A DNA stretch of 64,000 nucleotides from Planctomycetota bacterium (GTDB lineage: Bacteria; Planctomycetota; Phycisphaerae; Phycisphaerales; Phycisphaeraceae): assembly GCA_016350165.1 (NCBI GenBank), contig CP066225.1, forward strand, positions 434,001 through 498,000, written 5' to 3'. Positions within the stretch are counted from its first letter, which is position 1, and each line of letters starts with the position of its first letter. The notes under the pieces are model-generated. The model did no database searches. It was not told the DNA's origin and was given only the letters and a program-made list of their open reading frames with translations. Made by a program: the position numbers and the translations under genes. Below, piece after piece: positions 46,901 through 54,854 of the stretch.

Positions 46901-47390
46901 GGTAGTTCTTGCTACTACTCGACAAATTCACACGGAATGGCTTAAAGCCGGATGACCCTAAAAAACCACCACGATCAACTAACTGATCAATCTGCGCCTC
47001 ATTGAAAACAGGCCGATTGCTTGGCTCGAATGGCGAATGAAATAAGCTCTCAAAGGTACCTGCAGTACGCCCATTTGGATATGGATCAGGCGAAACAGGA
47101 CCGCCTAGTCGATCGTATCGATTTTTCTTTCCAGCCCCCTGAACAAACCATGCTGGATTCTCGACTGACATACGGAAGTCATATAACTCCCAAGTCGTCG
47201 GCGGCGTATCACGACGGTAATACTCAGGATAATCTTGAGGCGTAACCAGATAAGGATACACAACAGGCTTCGGCATAACTGCACCAGTCGATCGGGCTGC
47301 AGCAGAAGCTTGTGTACCAGCAATGCTACTCAAACCTGCAATCAAAAGCATAGCTGCAGAGCATCGTAAAGTGGGGCGGGACATGTACAT
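43923..47390 (-). CDS. Large secreted protein, possibly glycan-active
   Basis: 1155 residues with a signal peptide (SAAMLLIAGLSSIAGTQASA). No single family is recognised. Residues about 200-400 (HVQPFNEHLWFFADQIGYRVRG, RGWTSKLRQQYYAAYLANIAAVGTEFG) look like part of a TIM-barrel glycoside hydrolase. Residues about 450-510 (YAVVVATGDYEMNLETVRDRIETYVSQGGQFVCTG) look like the glutamine-amidotransferase-like domain that follows the barrel in family-42-type enzymes. Residues about 950-1090 (ANMQLIVDFSAQMDHYS, VTEMCNLAATRGITLCFRN) look like a sugar-isomerase-type barrel. There is no PEP-CTERM tail. The start is ATG 47390 with GAGGAGG 6 nt upstream, a strong site. The domain guesses are inference from local pattern only. 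Confidence 0.55.
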   Translation of the reverse strand: MYMSRPTLRCSAAMLLIAGLSSIAGTQASAAARSTGAVMPKPVVYPYLVTPQDYPEYYRRDTPPTTWELYDFRMSVENPAWFVQGAGKKNRYDRLGGPVSPDPYPNGRTAGTFESLFHSPFEPSNRPVFNEAQIDQLVDRGGFLGSSGFKPFRVNLSSSSKNYRGNPDVDRAYAVGMGMLYEKVGAKLTGLKFGEADATYFNLSANAGYMFPFSRERAKHVQPFNEHLWFFADQIGYRVRGHNNDSGYHYLAKENVLTQNGSQVLNYKGQNQRFIFMWQRGVAKQYGLLSELQWSGRGWTSKLRQQYYAAYLANIAAVGTEFGLTEGSKTNKFSDFGTMVWYGQKFIEDNPNPGALQTPIAFLLDYGNGWRPAHHSNTFRIWNIMKYSRGDYQTYAHFAQAYPNFDNGKTDYYNEQIAVTSRGAQRYALADTPYGDSFDVLLTDVRQDVLNQYAVVVATGDYEMNLETVRDRIETYVSQGGQFVCTGEIAKQIWPENYGSNTTTIPARARLRWVKGRKNVTEKNAFDVLNVSTMPAGAQVLCKYRSTPVVIEYPIGQGTVTVSLSRYGTRKDAKSINWDPQLDPQKNNEFIDPLSKVKHPFVAHYQDLLDEKYKAVQLFDVGDSMGVQYMVCKSNDLGMYTIGVFNDTKTQKTFEINSHIGSIQSIEEVQLLDEFIKSTDHFYPGNTSNPGVNDDTHIAAGEVRLFRVTVNEDNDQLRTLDKLQPGDAPDGKLLATDDIANINAKIREWPSFFYFFNGFKVSGEDLRNYDKSKLIKDARWLNFNDVQFVVDARDLTDEADLLNVLDKMTVLEHATDLVVAGQFTNLEDAADDASINLHNGLPASISLVDYNNAPNMMADITVIDLDYDKWDDIYHDKKRILDEMSNTDLRGEEFEDPILNIVAVPDWKRNRMLALRGIADLKDAIADVPNFFDHFGGVMVDADYIRSADMVKVQADKQLLDDANMQLIVDFSAQMDHYSTITMFPENGFVYQNGLAYMEDVFDKMQVLGANKAVIFICASDGNSSYWQSSVTEMCNLAATRGITLCFRNRTSWSKSTNYLTEFKKTASNIKLALSTAHYPRAVYVYARNTSIDSGVILLSKASSDTANTVLHPVSATGFSSIYETWANTTSLPIVLEAEYLNDAELQADIDKMYW

Positions 47391-47819
47391 AATTCCTCCT
47401 CAAGGAAAAGGATGCGATACAAATTCCTTCAAATTTCTACTTCATTTATTGAACGAATCTATTATTCAGTGCGTCTCGTTAACCACCGCCATGTCATTCT
47501 GACAAACCCGAATTTGCGTTTTTCTCTCACTCAACCTGATAACTATTCAGTGAATTCTTATATTGCTTCAAATTTCTACTACTAAAACTCTTACAAATAT
47601 CTACATTCGATTAGAGCTACAGAAATATTGCTTTATTCAAGCAGTTAAAAAGCAAACTAAATTATTCGGAGCGATCCGATAAGTTTATTAAACAACATTT
47701 TAGATAAAAGTCAAGAATTTGATGATTTTTTATTCCGATTCATTTGATGCGGTTTCAGCAACATCAGATTATCCGAAACACATAAACTTCATCATCAAAC
47801 GGTCACGCATCTCTAGTAG
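47391..47819 (-). other. AT-rich upstream region of the large secreted protein gene
   Basis: 429 bp with no credible gene. It is AT-rich and holds an imperfect operator-like inverted repeat TCGGA-gcga-TCCGA (47666-47679), which resembles small LacI-type half sites but may be chance. The strong Shine-Dalgarno is at its left end. Confidence 0.3.
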
Positions 47820-48680
47820 CTAAAAACTAAATGAACGCCCAGCCTGAACTTCAACATAATTTTCTGGGAATGCTTTCGATAGATGCATCAATGCTTCATC
47901 TCCCGTGCAATGACACGCTGCTAACTTCAAAATTTTAATGCCGCGCAAAGATCTAATTGTTTTGCTCATACGCTCCTCGTTAGCATTCACAAGATGAAAA
48001 CCACCGATGACTGCATGAACACGTTCTTCATTTGTAACTTGTTTTACCTGCGTGATCGTATTGATTATCCCCGCATGGCTGCAACCTGCCACAATGACTA
48101 ACCCATGATTAGTCCGTATCCACAAAGACTGGTCATCTTCGATTAAATCGTCATGCTGCGCTTTATTATCCAAGTAAAATGGGCCGCCCACATCCTCGTA
48201 TTCAGTCTCTCTTTTTACAAAGCCTGTGATACCAATTCTATCACATAACATCACGCTATCGTCTGTATATTCAATCTGCCTACGTTCTTTTAACTGTTTC
48301 CAAACACTCTGTATTTCCAGTGGCAAATCGATCGCTCTTGGATTCGCCTTATCCTTAATACTGTATCTTTCAATATCCAGTTTCGAATGACCATACACCT
48401 TAATAGTAGGCTTTTTATTCACCACAACTTTTAAACCACCCGTATGATCATAGTGCCCATGACTTAGCACCAGACAATCTGCAGTCGCCAGATCAATGCC
48501 ACATTTCTCCGCATTGCGTTCTAACACGTGCCCGCTCTGCCCAGTATCAAATAGAATCGTTTTTACGATACTGCCATCCCCATCAACTACCTCGATCCAA
48601 AAAGCTAATCCATGTTCTGCTTCGAATCCCTCTGCAGCATAATTGTCTACGAGTACCGTCACTTTCACATTTGCATACAT
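47820..48680 (-). CDS. Metallo-beta-lactamase fold hydrolase (DHPS/RFA-P synthase-like)
   Basis: 286 residues. The metal motif is LSHGHYDHTGGLK (HxHxDH), preceded by ILFDTGQSGHVLERNAEKCGID. VIVAGCSHAGIINTI supplies another metal His, and LAACHCTGDEAL the last. The arrangement matches the branch annotated as 7,8-dihydropterin-6-yl-methyl-4-(beta-D-ribofuranosyl)aminobenzene-5'-phosphate synthase, but that activity is established mainly in methanogens, so the substrate here is uncertain. The start is ATG 48680 with GAGG about 8 nt upstream. Confidence 0.82.
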   Translation of the reverse strand: MYANVKVTVLVDNYAAEGFEAEHGLAFWIEVVDGDGSIVKTILFDTGQSGHVLERNAEKCGIDLATADCLVLSHGHYDHTGGLKVVVNKKPTIKVYGHSKLDIERYSIKDKANPRAIDLPLEIQSVWKQLKERRQIEYTDDSVMLCDRIGITGFVKRETEYEDVGGPFYLDNKAQHDDLIEDDQSLWIRTNHGLVIVAGCSHAGIINTITQVKQVTNEERVHAVIGGFHLVNANEERMSKTIRSLRGIKILKLAACHCTGDEALMHLSKAFPENYVEVQAGRSFSF

Positions 48681-48702
48681 GGCTCAACCTCATTTCACCA
48701 AT

Positions 48703-48738
48703 AAAAAAAGCCCACTGATAAATTATCAGCAGGCTTTA
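48703..48738. terminator. Terminator hairpin downstream of ssrA
   Basis: AAAGCC-ca-CTGATAA pairs with TTATCAG-ca-GGCTTT around a short loop, with A and T tracts outside. On the minus strand it stands about 45 nt after the tmRNA 3' end and before the metallo-hydrolase start. Confidence 0.65.
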
Positions 48739-48779
48739 GTATTTCGTGAGTCCTAACTTTTGGTTAGAACCCAATTTAA

Positions 48780-49159
48780 TGGAGCCGGGGAGAATCGAAC
48801 TCCCGTCCCGAATAGCAGTCACCAAGACGCTTCTACACGCATAGTCGTTAATTTGATCTCGGATCAAAGGCGACCAACGACAGTCTCCTCATCACCTAAT
48901 CTCAGTGTTATTTAACCTTCAGACCCTGAAATACAGTCATCCAGCGAGTCTACTGTCTTTTGCACCATGTCTCAGCCGTAGACACTCCTTGACATGATGG
49001 GCAGCACTATTAGGCAGCCATACGTACTGGCGCGAAGCCAATACGACCAGCGATATTATCGTTGGCAATTAAGTTTTTTGTACGTGGTTTTACGAGGTTT
49101 TCGTACACCTCGACGCGCAACGCCGAGCCTTCCCTGCCCGGTCGATACCGATCGGCCCC
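48780..49159 (-). ncRNA. ssrA: tmRNA (one-piece)
   Basis: Rescues stalled ribosomes with SmpB. On the minus strand the 5' end GGGGCCG pairs with the 3' CGGCTCC as the 7-bp acceptor stem. The T arm is GACGGGAGTTCGATTC with CTCCC, and the discriminator is A; CCA is not encoded. The tag reading frame runs from the resume codon GCC (49066-49064) to TAA (49012-49010) and encodes ANDNIAGRIGFAPVRMAA, 18 residues. The start ANDN is typical; the end MAA instead of the usual LAA is less so. Length is about 380 nt. Confidence 0.97.
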
Positions 49160-49205
49160 ATTATGTCAAAGATCATTTTCACGCCTTCATCAGCGTGAGC
49201 ATTAC

Positions 49206-49211
49206 ATTATA
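49206..49211 (-). promoter_or_regulatory. ssrA promoter -10
   Basis: TATAAT on the minus strand, 47 nt before the mature 5' end, which would leave a leader of about 40 nt for RNase P to remove. The -35 is weak. Confidence 0.45.
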
Positions 49212-49308
49212 CACGACCAAACACCAAACTTCCACTGAACCTATTATCGTCAGTTTCACAGCCCGCTGCAGCATATTTCAACATCTGTTTTCACATTTCT
49301 GCATCACC

Positions 49309-50835
49309 TTAAAGCTTATAAACTTCGCCATACTTACCTTCCAGATGACGTAGCAGCGCATCAGCTTTCAGCTTCTCGCCCGTCACAACTTCACATAATT
49401 CCCCTGCCCTGTATCGCATACCGTGCTCGTGAATATTCTTACGAAGCCAACCAAGCAGTGTTGTAAAATCACCCTGTTCGAACATTGCATGCAGATCACC
49501 TAACTCTTGGTTAGCCTTTTCGTAAAACTGAGCTGAGTACAAGTTACCCAATGTATATGTTGGGAAATAGCCAATCGCGCCAAGTGACCAGTGGATATCC
49601 TGCAAGCATCCGACCCCATCATCAGGCACATCAATCCCCAAGTAATCCTTATATTTTTCATTCCAGGCACCGGGCAAATCAGCGACATTCAAATCACCTC
49701 GAACCAGTGCCAACTCCAACTCGAATCGGATCATGATATGCAGATTATAAGTCACCTCATCCGCTTGTGTTCGTATCAAACTTCGCTCAACAATATTCAA
49801 ACTCTCATACACATCTCTTGCATGAACACCTGCAAACTTCTCACCAAAATGTTCATGCATCAAAGGCATGCACCACTTCCAAAAAGCTTCACTCCGCCCA
49901 ACCTGATTCTCCCACAATCTGCTTTGACTCTCATGAATCCCCAGCGAAACATAGCTGCCCATCGGCGTCCCCGCATGTTCCTCCAAGGTCCCCTGTGTAT
50001 ACATCCCATGCCCCGATTCGTGCATCGTCGAACTCAACGCATCAGGCATTTTATTCTTATGAATACGTGTCGTCATACGACAATCACCATACCCAAAACC
50101 TGAACAGAAAGGATGCGATGACGTATCAAGTCTGCCGCCTTCAAAATCAAAACCAATTTTCCCAGCAATCACTTTTGCAAACGACAACTGCTGATCAAAA
50201 TCAACTTCTACATGATTCACGACATCCTTAGGCTGGTACGATGATTCCGCCAACCTCCCAACTAAATCAACCAGTCTCTCACGCAATGGTTTAAATACCG
50301 CCTCAACATCCCTCGCCTTACATCCCGGCTCATATTCCTCAGCAAGTGCGTCCCATTTCTCGCCACCATCTTCACCACCCCCTAAACAATCCGCCTTCTC
50401 TCGAAGCAAAGCAACAAGCTTCTCAAGTTGTGGCGCAAACCCCTTGAAATCATTATTCTTTTTTGCATCCGCCCAAGCAGCTCTCGCCAAGCTCGAAGCG
50501 CTGGTTAGATCCTTCACCAACTGGGATGGCAACTTCACGGCCATGTCATAACCACGCCTGATCTCTCGTACATTCACAGCACTCACACTTAAACGATCAC
50601 CAATAACCGACTCATCACTCTCACATGCATCCAATAACTCACCAATTTCTTCATCAATGACCATGTCATGAATCAGACCAGCAAGATACTCCAACTCTCT
50701 CGCGCGGCTCTTCAACCCTTTCGGCGGCATCATCACATCCTGATCCCAATTAAGCCCCCAACTAATCGTCTGCAACGTATTCATTTCACGATGCTTACTA
50801 ATCAACTGCTCATATGCATTACCTGATGCCATCAT
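49309..50835 (-). CDS. Carboxypeptidase, M32 family (thermostable carboxypeptidase 1 type)
   Basis: Zinc carboxypeptidase that removes C-terminal residues from peptides in the cytoplasm; 508 residues, the family norm. The metal site is STMHESGHGMYTQG (HExxH, about residue 270), followed by the family motifs GIHESQSRLWENQVGRS and IRTQADEVTYNLHIMIRFELE. The C-terminus has DIHWSLGAIGYFPTYTLGNLYSAQ. The start is ATG 50835 or the next ATG, with AAAGGA about 7 nt upstream. It is next to ssrA; no functional link is implied. Confidence 0.95.
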   Translation of the reverse strand: MMASGNAYEQLISKHREMNTLQTISWGLNWDQDVMMPPKGLKSRARELEYLAGLIHDMVIDEEIGELLDACESDESVIGDRLSVSAVNVREIRRGYDMAVKLPSQLVKDLTSASSLARAAWADAKKNNDFKGFAPQLEKLVALLREKADCLGGGEDGGEKWDALAEEYEPGCKARDVEAVFKPLRERLVDLVGRLAESSYQPKDVVNHVEVDFDQQLSFAKVIAGKIGFDFEGGRLDTSSHPFCSGFGYGDCRMTTRIHKNKMPDALSSTMHESGHGMYTQGTLEEHAGTPMGSYVSLGIHESQSRLWENQVGRSEAFWKWCMPLMHEHFGEKFAGVHARDVYESLNIVERSLIRTQADEVTYNLHIMIRFELELALVRGDLNVADLPGAWNEKYKDYLGIDVPDDGVGCLQDIHWSLGAIGYFPTYTLGNLYSAQFYEKANQELGDLHAMFEQGDFTTLLGWLRKNIHEHGMRYRAGELCEVVTGEKLKADALLRHLEGKYGEVYKL

Positions 50836-51025
50836 TTTTATCCTTTAAAAACAGTATCAAACCAGCCCCATACTATGAAGGCCAACCAACAACTTCCACT
50901 ACAAAACAATGATTATCTACCTATATTAACACAATTTAGATGACAGCAAATTAATATATAATCATGTAACAAATCAGCTTGCTATACGCCATTTCATATG
51001 TTAATTTTACTCACGTAGAGAAGGA

Positions 51026-51047
51026 GAGAGATCGTATTACATCTCTC
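51026..51047 (+). promoter_or_regulatory. 7-bp hairpin adjoining a Shine-Dalgarno-like motif
   Basis: GAGAGAT (51026-51032) and ATCTCTC (51041-51047) with an 8-nt loop. AAGGAG (51021-51026) abuts it but no start codon follows at a usable distance. The rest of 50836-51123 shows no gene. Confidence 0.3.
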
Positions 51048-51123
51048 GTAGGAAATAACAACTTAAAATTTAATTACTATCAACCAAGGCTATCGGTGTA
51101 TCTGTTTTTCACCGTACGTTTGA

Positions 51124-51855
51124 TTGCGTCATAATGTTTTGTTTTATAACAACGCATCACAACAACCACCTGCCCCTTACTCACAGGACTTCTCAACCAA
51201 TGCCGATGATTGGCTCATGCCTTTCTACATCGAATGGAATGAGCAAGACCAAAACGCAACAGCGTTCGAAGGCGCATTTTCAGTCTTCGGCGCTGTCAAT
51301 ATCCACTACAACAACGGTTTCAAATCTTCTGTCGATGTTTACCTTGATACCAACTGGGCGATCAACGACGGCTTCGACTACGACTTCTCAATCATGCCAC
51401 ACAAGAATGGTGCAAAAGCTTTCGAACATGAAATCTTCCGCGTCGCTCAAACCGAGCAAGGCCTACTCATCGCCGCTGACCACAAAACCTCAAAGCACAT
51501 CAGTGCATCTGAAGTCATCGAAAAACAATTCACTAAAATCACCGAATCCGGATGGTACACATTTGAAAACATCATCCGTGAAGACAAGAACAACCTCGGT
51601 AACTACCTCGCAGATTTCAACGTCTACAAACAAAACGAAGCAACACCTTTTGCTTCATTCACCGACAACATCGCTGACACCGAATACGGCATCGGCGGTC
51701 ACCACTCAGGCTGGTTCCGCAGCGTTGAATTCTCAGACAATAGTGGCATACTTTTCGATAACGCATACCTCGAATACGCACCAATCCCCGAACCCGCATC
51801 CCTCTCAATCCTCACACTCGGTTCACTTGCATTGATCCGCAGATCAAGAAAATAA
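51124..51855 (+). CDS. PEP-CTERM sorting-domain protein, apparently lacking its signal peptide
   Basis: The 243-codon ORF ends in IPEPASLSILTLGSLALIRRSRK: a PEP motif, hydrophobic helix and basic tail, the exosortase/archaeosortase sorting signal. The body (DWLMPFYIEWNEQDQN, SVDVYLDTNWAINDGFDYDFSIM) is a beta-rich secreted domain. Such proteins need an N-terminal signal peptide, yet the ORF opens at a TTG with no ribosome site and reads straight into polar sequence (RHNVLFYNNASQQPPAPYSQDF). No signal peptide is found in the other frames upstream. It is probably a 5'-truncated remnant or has a frameshifted start. Confidence 0.6.
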   Translation: MRHNVLFYNNASQQPPAPYSQDFSTNADDWLMPFYIEWNEQDQNATAFEGAFSVFGAVNIHYNNGFKSSVDVYLDTNWAINDGFDYDFSIMPHKNGAKAFEHEIFRVAQTEQGLLIAADHKTSKHISASEVIEKQFTKITESGWYTFENIIREDKNNLGNYLADFNVYKQNEATPFASFTDNIADTEYGIGGHHSGWFRSVEFSDNSGILFDNAYLEYAPIPEPASLSILTLGSLALIRRSRK

Positions 51856-51903
51856 CGAATCAAATTCGCACACGATACTAGATCTACTACATCTAAGAGA
51901 CAG

Positions 51904-51931
51904 CCCCGCGCAATGCGGGGTTTTTATTTTT
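51904..51931 (+). terminator. Rho-independent terminator after the PEP-CTERM gene
   Basis: CCCCGC, loop GCAAT, GCGGGG, then TTTTTATTTTT. Confidence 0.92.
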
Positions 51932-52055
51932 CTTCACAAACATCGCTCTCAATCGTGCTAACCATGTATTAGACGCATACATATCAAGCGCATAAAAAAA
52001 TGAAATTTATGCAAGAGTAATTATTTTTTGCTGCAAAAACCGTGCCAGAAATCGC

Positions 52056-52262
52056 ACTTTCAAACCGCGCGCACAAACGTGCATTTCACCCATTTTTTAC
52101 TGTCAAAAACGCGCTGTTTCTTGCAATTTTTTAACCGTTTCTGACCATTCTTAAGCATTCTTTACCCGTTTTGAACGATTCTTTACTACGTGTAAACCCT
52201 TGAAAATATAAAAACGTGCGCGCAAATGCGTGCCTTACACGCGCTTTTGTGCGCATCGTCAA
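52056..52262. repeat. Dispersed GCGCACAAA / CATTTCT repeat, copy 3
   Basis: In the convergent gap before the ferritin gene. GCGCGCACAAACGTGC near 52063, then a clear phased run at 52133-52190 with units like ACCGTTTCTG, ACCATTCTTA, AGCATTCTTT, ACCCGTTTTG and AACGATTCTT (period 10-11), then GTGCGCGCAAATGCGTG and ACGCGCTTTTGTGCGCA near 52215-52256. The first and last motifs are inverted relative to each other and frame the phased run. Confidence 0.6.
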
Positions 52263-52294
52263 AAAGCGTCTAATCAATTAATAGAACAGTGAGC

Positions 52295-52828
52295 CTAATT
52301 ACCGCCATTCGTATTCAAGCCACCCCCTTGAACGCCCGGCACATTCCCCTGAGCAATCTGCTGATTCAATGTCAGGATCGCACCCTTATCCGTACCGGCA
52401 AACTTCACGATATCAAGCATGTCACGCATCGACTTCTCTTCTTCAACCTGCTCATCCAAAAACCACTGCAACGCGCTAAGTGTTGCGTAGTCTTTATATT
52501 GCGCTGCCACCTGATAAACGTGATTAATTGAAGCCGTATTGTTCTCTTCAAGCTTCAAAGCAATCTCAAACACGTCCTGAACGCCTTGAAACTCAGTCTT
52601 AGGCGATGCGATCGGCGGTAGCTCCACCTTACCATCACGGTCCAGCAAATACTGGTACAAGCGATTGGCGTGCTGCGTCTCTTCCTCACGTTGCCGCAAC
52701 ATCCAAGTCGCAAACCCATCAAGACTGATTTCCGCAAAGTATGCGGCCATTGCCATGTAGCTGTAAGCCGCTGTTAGTTCTTGGTTTATCTGCTTATTTA
52801 TTGCTTTTTCAATCTTTGTTTCGATCAT
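52295..52828 (-). CDS. Ferritin (non-haem, FtnA-like)
   Basis: Iron storage protein of 177 residues with a four-helix bundle. Ferroxidase ligands are visible: Glu in NQELTAAYSYMAMAAYF, then REEETQHA (Glu and His), ALKLEENNTAS and LDEQVEEEKSM. The C-terminal tail is Gly/Asn-rich (GVQGGGLNTNGGN), longer than in E. coli FtnA. The start is ATG 52828 (MIETKIEK): AAAGG is 8 nt upstream; an in-frame GTG at 52837 lies over that motif. It forms a 24-mer in the cytoplasm in known relatives. Confidence 0.95.
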   Translation of the reverse strand: MIETKIEKAINKQINQELTAAYSYMAMAAYFAEISLDGFATWMLRQREEETQHANRLYQYLLDRDGKVELPPIASPKTEFQGVQDVFEIALKLEENNTASINHVYQVAAQYKDYATLSALQWFLDEQVEEEKSMRDMLDIVKFAGTDKGAILTLNQQIAQGNVPGVQGGGLNTNGGN

Positions 52829-53021
52829 TGCCAACACCTTTTACATAACCCACATCACAAAAACACGATCCCACTACCTGTCTCCCAGCCCAATACCCAA
52901 CTCCTTACCTCATAATCATTTAACCAAAATGTCATTTGCTCCCAGATCGCCCTACCCCAAGTCCTCCCACACACTAATCTTATGATCCTTTTCGACGGGA
53001 TATGCTGAATTTCTTCGAGAT

Positions 53022-53030
53022 TGATACAAT
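53022..53030 (+). promoter_or_regulatory. Extended -10 promoter of the Nudix gene (leaderless)
   Basis: TGATACAAT (TGn plus TACAAT) ends 6 nt before the ATG at 53037. With no room for a Shine-Dalgarno, the message is probably leaderless. Confidence 0.45.
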
Positions 53031-53036
53031 CTGGCC

Positions 53037-53537
53037 ATGGAAGCACCTGCAAATCAGTCTGAAACATCTACCGGCTCATCCCTGCCTAAATCTGTAACTA
53101 CTGGCAGGCCAACATATAACGGTCGTGTGCACGGCGTCGTTGTCGCGTGCTACAGGCCGAGCGACAAAAAGTGGCTGATGATCCGCAGGTCGGAACATGT
53201 GCCGGCCCCGCTGATGATCTGCTTCCCGGGTGGCGCACGGGAAGAAGGCGAAGCGCTTGATATTGCAGCACTTAGGGAAATGAAGGAAGAAGTTGGGGCG
53301 GATGTGACGCTGCTGGAACAGGTGTGGTATTACGAATTGGATGACAAACCGCTGACGTTGTATGGCTTTTTGGCAAAATTAGATGATGATTTTTCGACGT
53401 TAACTCATGATCCTGCAGAGGTTAAGGAAATTTTGTGGTTAACCACGGAAGAGGCGCTTGCGCATCCGGATGCGATTGGAAATTCGCGATTTTTCCTGAA
53501 AGAACTTACAGCTTCTTTGCCAAAACACGGGCTGTAA
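53037..53537 (+). CDS. Nudix hydrolase
   Basis: 166 residues. The Nudix box is complete: GGAREEGEALDIAALREMKEEVGA (Gx5Ex7REUxEExGU), at about residues 62-84, binding Mg2+ for hydrolysis of a nucleoside diphosphate linked compound. The start of the fold, GVVVACYRPSDKKWLMIRRSEH, is typical. The substrate cannot be told from sequence. The first 30 residues are polar and Ser/Thr-rich. There is a probable leaderless promoter. Confidence 0.93.
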   Translation: MEAPANQSETSTGSSLPKSVTTGRPTYNGRVHGVVVACYRPSDKKWLMIRRSEHVPAPLMICFPGGAREEGEALDIAALREMKEEVGADVTLLEQVWYYELDDKPLTLYGFLAKLDDDFSTLTHDPAEVKEILWLTTEEALAHPDAIGNSRFFLKELTASLPKHGL

Positions 53538-53586
53538 TATTACCTAAACATTTGATATAAAAACAGTTAAGTTCATCTCGCACTTC

Positions 53587-53595
53587 TGATATGCT
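53587..53595 (+). promoter_or_regulatory. Promoter of the ECF sigma operon
   Basis: Extended -10 TGATATGCT (53587-53595) with a weak -35 TTAAGT at 53567-53572, spacer 17 bp. It does not look like an autoregulated ECF promoter (no GGAAC-type -35), though one may exist that is not recognised. Confidence 0.35.
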
Positions 53596-53712
53596 ATTTT
53601 TTTGAACAACTGACTAAACCGGAGCCACCTTCGCGTCACTTACTTTTGGATGCGAAAATGGACTTGGGTTTGTATCCGCACACGAAAATGGCATCACACG
53701 AACAAGGTCGGC

Positions 53713-54333
53713 ATGAACGGAACCTGTACCGACAACTCGCAAAAACCATCTAACCTTCGATTAGTTAATGAGACTACGAAGGTGGAGACACGCGTCGATT
53801 CGCAGTTAGTGGCGAGAGCGATTGAGAATGATCGCGGCGCGATCGGTGAGCTTGTACGAATGCATCAGGATATGTGGTATCGGTTTTGTGTTTTGCAGTT
53901 GCATGATGACGAACTGGCGAAGGATGCGACACAAGAGACAGCGTTACGGGTTGTGAAAGATCTGCATCTGTTTCGAGGTGAGAGTCAATTTCGAACGTGG
54001 TCGTTTGGGATTGCACTGAACGTTTGCAGAGAATTCAAGCGAAAACGTGGAAAGTATGTGACGCTTGATATTGAACAGTCGGGGCTGGGTGAAATGAGTT
54101 GTCATGATGGGGAAGCGGTACAGAAGATTACGCATCGCGAGTCGGTGAACGAGATGATGCGGATGCTTGAAAGCTTGACGGATCGGCAACGTGAAGCGGT
54201 GGTGCTCCGACACTTGGAGGAGCTGCCGACGGAGGAGGCGGCAGCTGCGATGAATTGTGCGGTCGGAACGGTGAAAGCAACATTGAGTCAGGCACTCAAG
54301 CGGCTTAGAGAATTAATGGGAGTCAAGCAATGA
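53713..54333 (+). CDS. ECF-type RNA polymerase sigma factor
   Basis: About 206 residues with sigma region 2 (GAIGELVRMHQDMWYRFCVLQL, then DATQETALRVVKDLHLFRG, FRTWSFGIALNVCREFKRK) and region 4 with its HTH (LESLTDRQREAVVLRHLEELPTEEAAAAM, then VGTVKATLSQALKRLREL). Region 3 is absent, as in ECF factors. The start is ATG 53713 (AAGG 5 nt upstream); the ORF is open back to ATG 53650. Its stop overlaps the next start by ATGA, so the two proteins are coupled. It heads a cassette with a putative anti-sigma and exported proteins. Confidence 0.9.
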   Translation: MNGTCTDNSQKPSNLRLVNETTKVETRVDSQLVARAIENDRGAIGELVRMHQDMWYRFCVLQLHDDELAKDATQETALRVVKDLHLFRGESQFRTWSFGIALNVCREFKRKRGKYVTLDIEQSGLGEMSCHDGEAVQKITHRESVNEMMRMLESLTDRQREAVVLRHLEELPTEEAAAAMNCAVGTVKATLSQALKRLRELMGVKQ

Positions 54334-54854
54334 ATGACGAACATCAATCCATTGAAAAATTCAAAGAAGCCTATCAATCGATTAGATATGAAGGCGATTT
54401 GATGGCTGATATTGAAGAACGTTTGAATAAGCGAGACGATGCGAAACCCATTAAGTTTATGCAATATGTTCGCTGGGGCGGTATCGCAGCGATGATTACG
54501 GTTGGCGTCCTGGTTTTTGACGCGGTCTTCAATTCACGTGCAGAAGGACCAACAGCACAGCCGGTGGATGGAACAACAATGACTGCGAATCAAGGGAAAA
54601 GTTATACGAAGATCAGAACTGGCGTGATTGATTTGCCTTGGTATCAGGGCAGCAATATAGAGAAGAAAGAGAATCAATCGCGGCCTATTTATATGAGTTT
54701 AAATTCGGGGACACGTAAAGAGAAGATTGAGCGGAAGGGACGTGTGAAGTTGTTAAGTTTGGGTGGTCGTAAGCCACTCAGAAAAACATTACTTAGCACA
54801 AGTACAAGAAAAACAAGCAATAACAAACCTGCTGAGAAGGAGTCGTTACTATGA
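54330..54854 (+). CDS. Putative anti-sigma factor (one-TM)
   Basis: 174 residues, not matched to a named family. The first 45 residues are charged and cytoplasmic (SIEKFKEAYQSIRYEGDLMADIEERLNKRDD), followed by one membrane helix (YVRWGGIAAMITVGVLVFDAVF, about residues 48-68) and a polar, basic outer domain. That topology, plus ATGA coupling to the sigma gene upstream and to the exported protein gene downstream, is that of an anti-sigma factor. It lacks an obvious zinc HxxxCxxC motif. Evidence is context and topology only. Confidence 0.6.
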   Translation: MNDEHQSIEKFKEAYQSIRYEGDLMADIEERLNKRDDAKPIKFMQYVRWGGIAAMITVGVLVFDAVFNSRAEGPTAQPVDGTTMTANQGKSYTKIRTGVIDLPWYQGSNIEKKENQSRPIYMSLNSGTRKEKIERKGRVKLLSLGGRKPLRKTLLSTSTRKTSNNKPAEKESLL

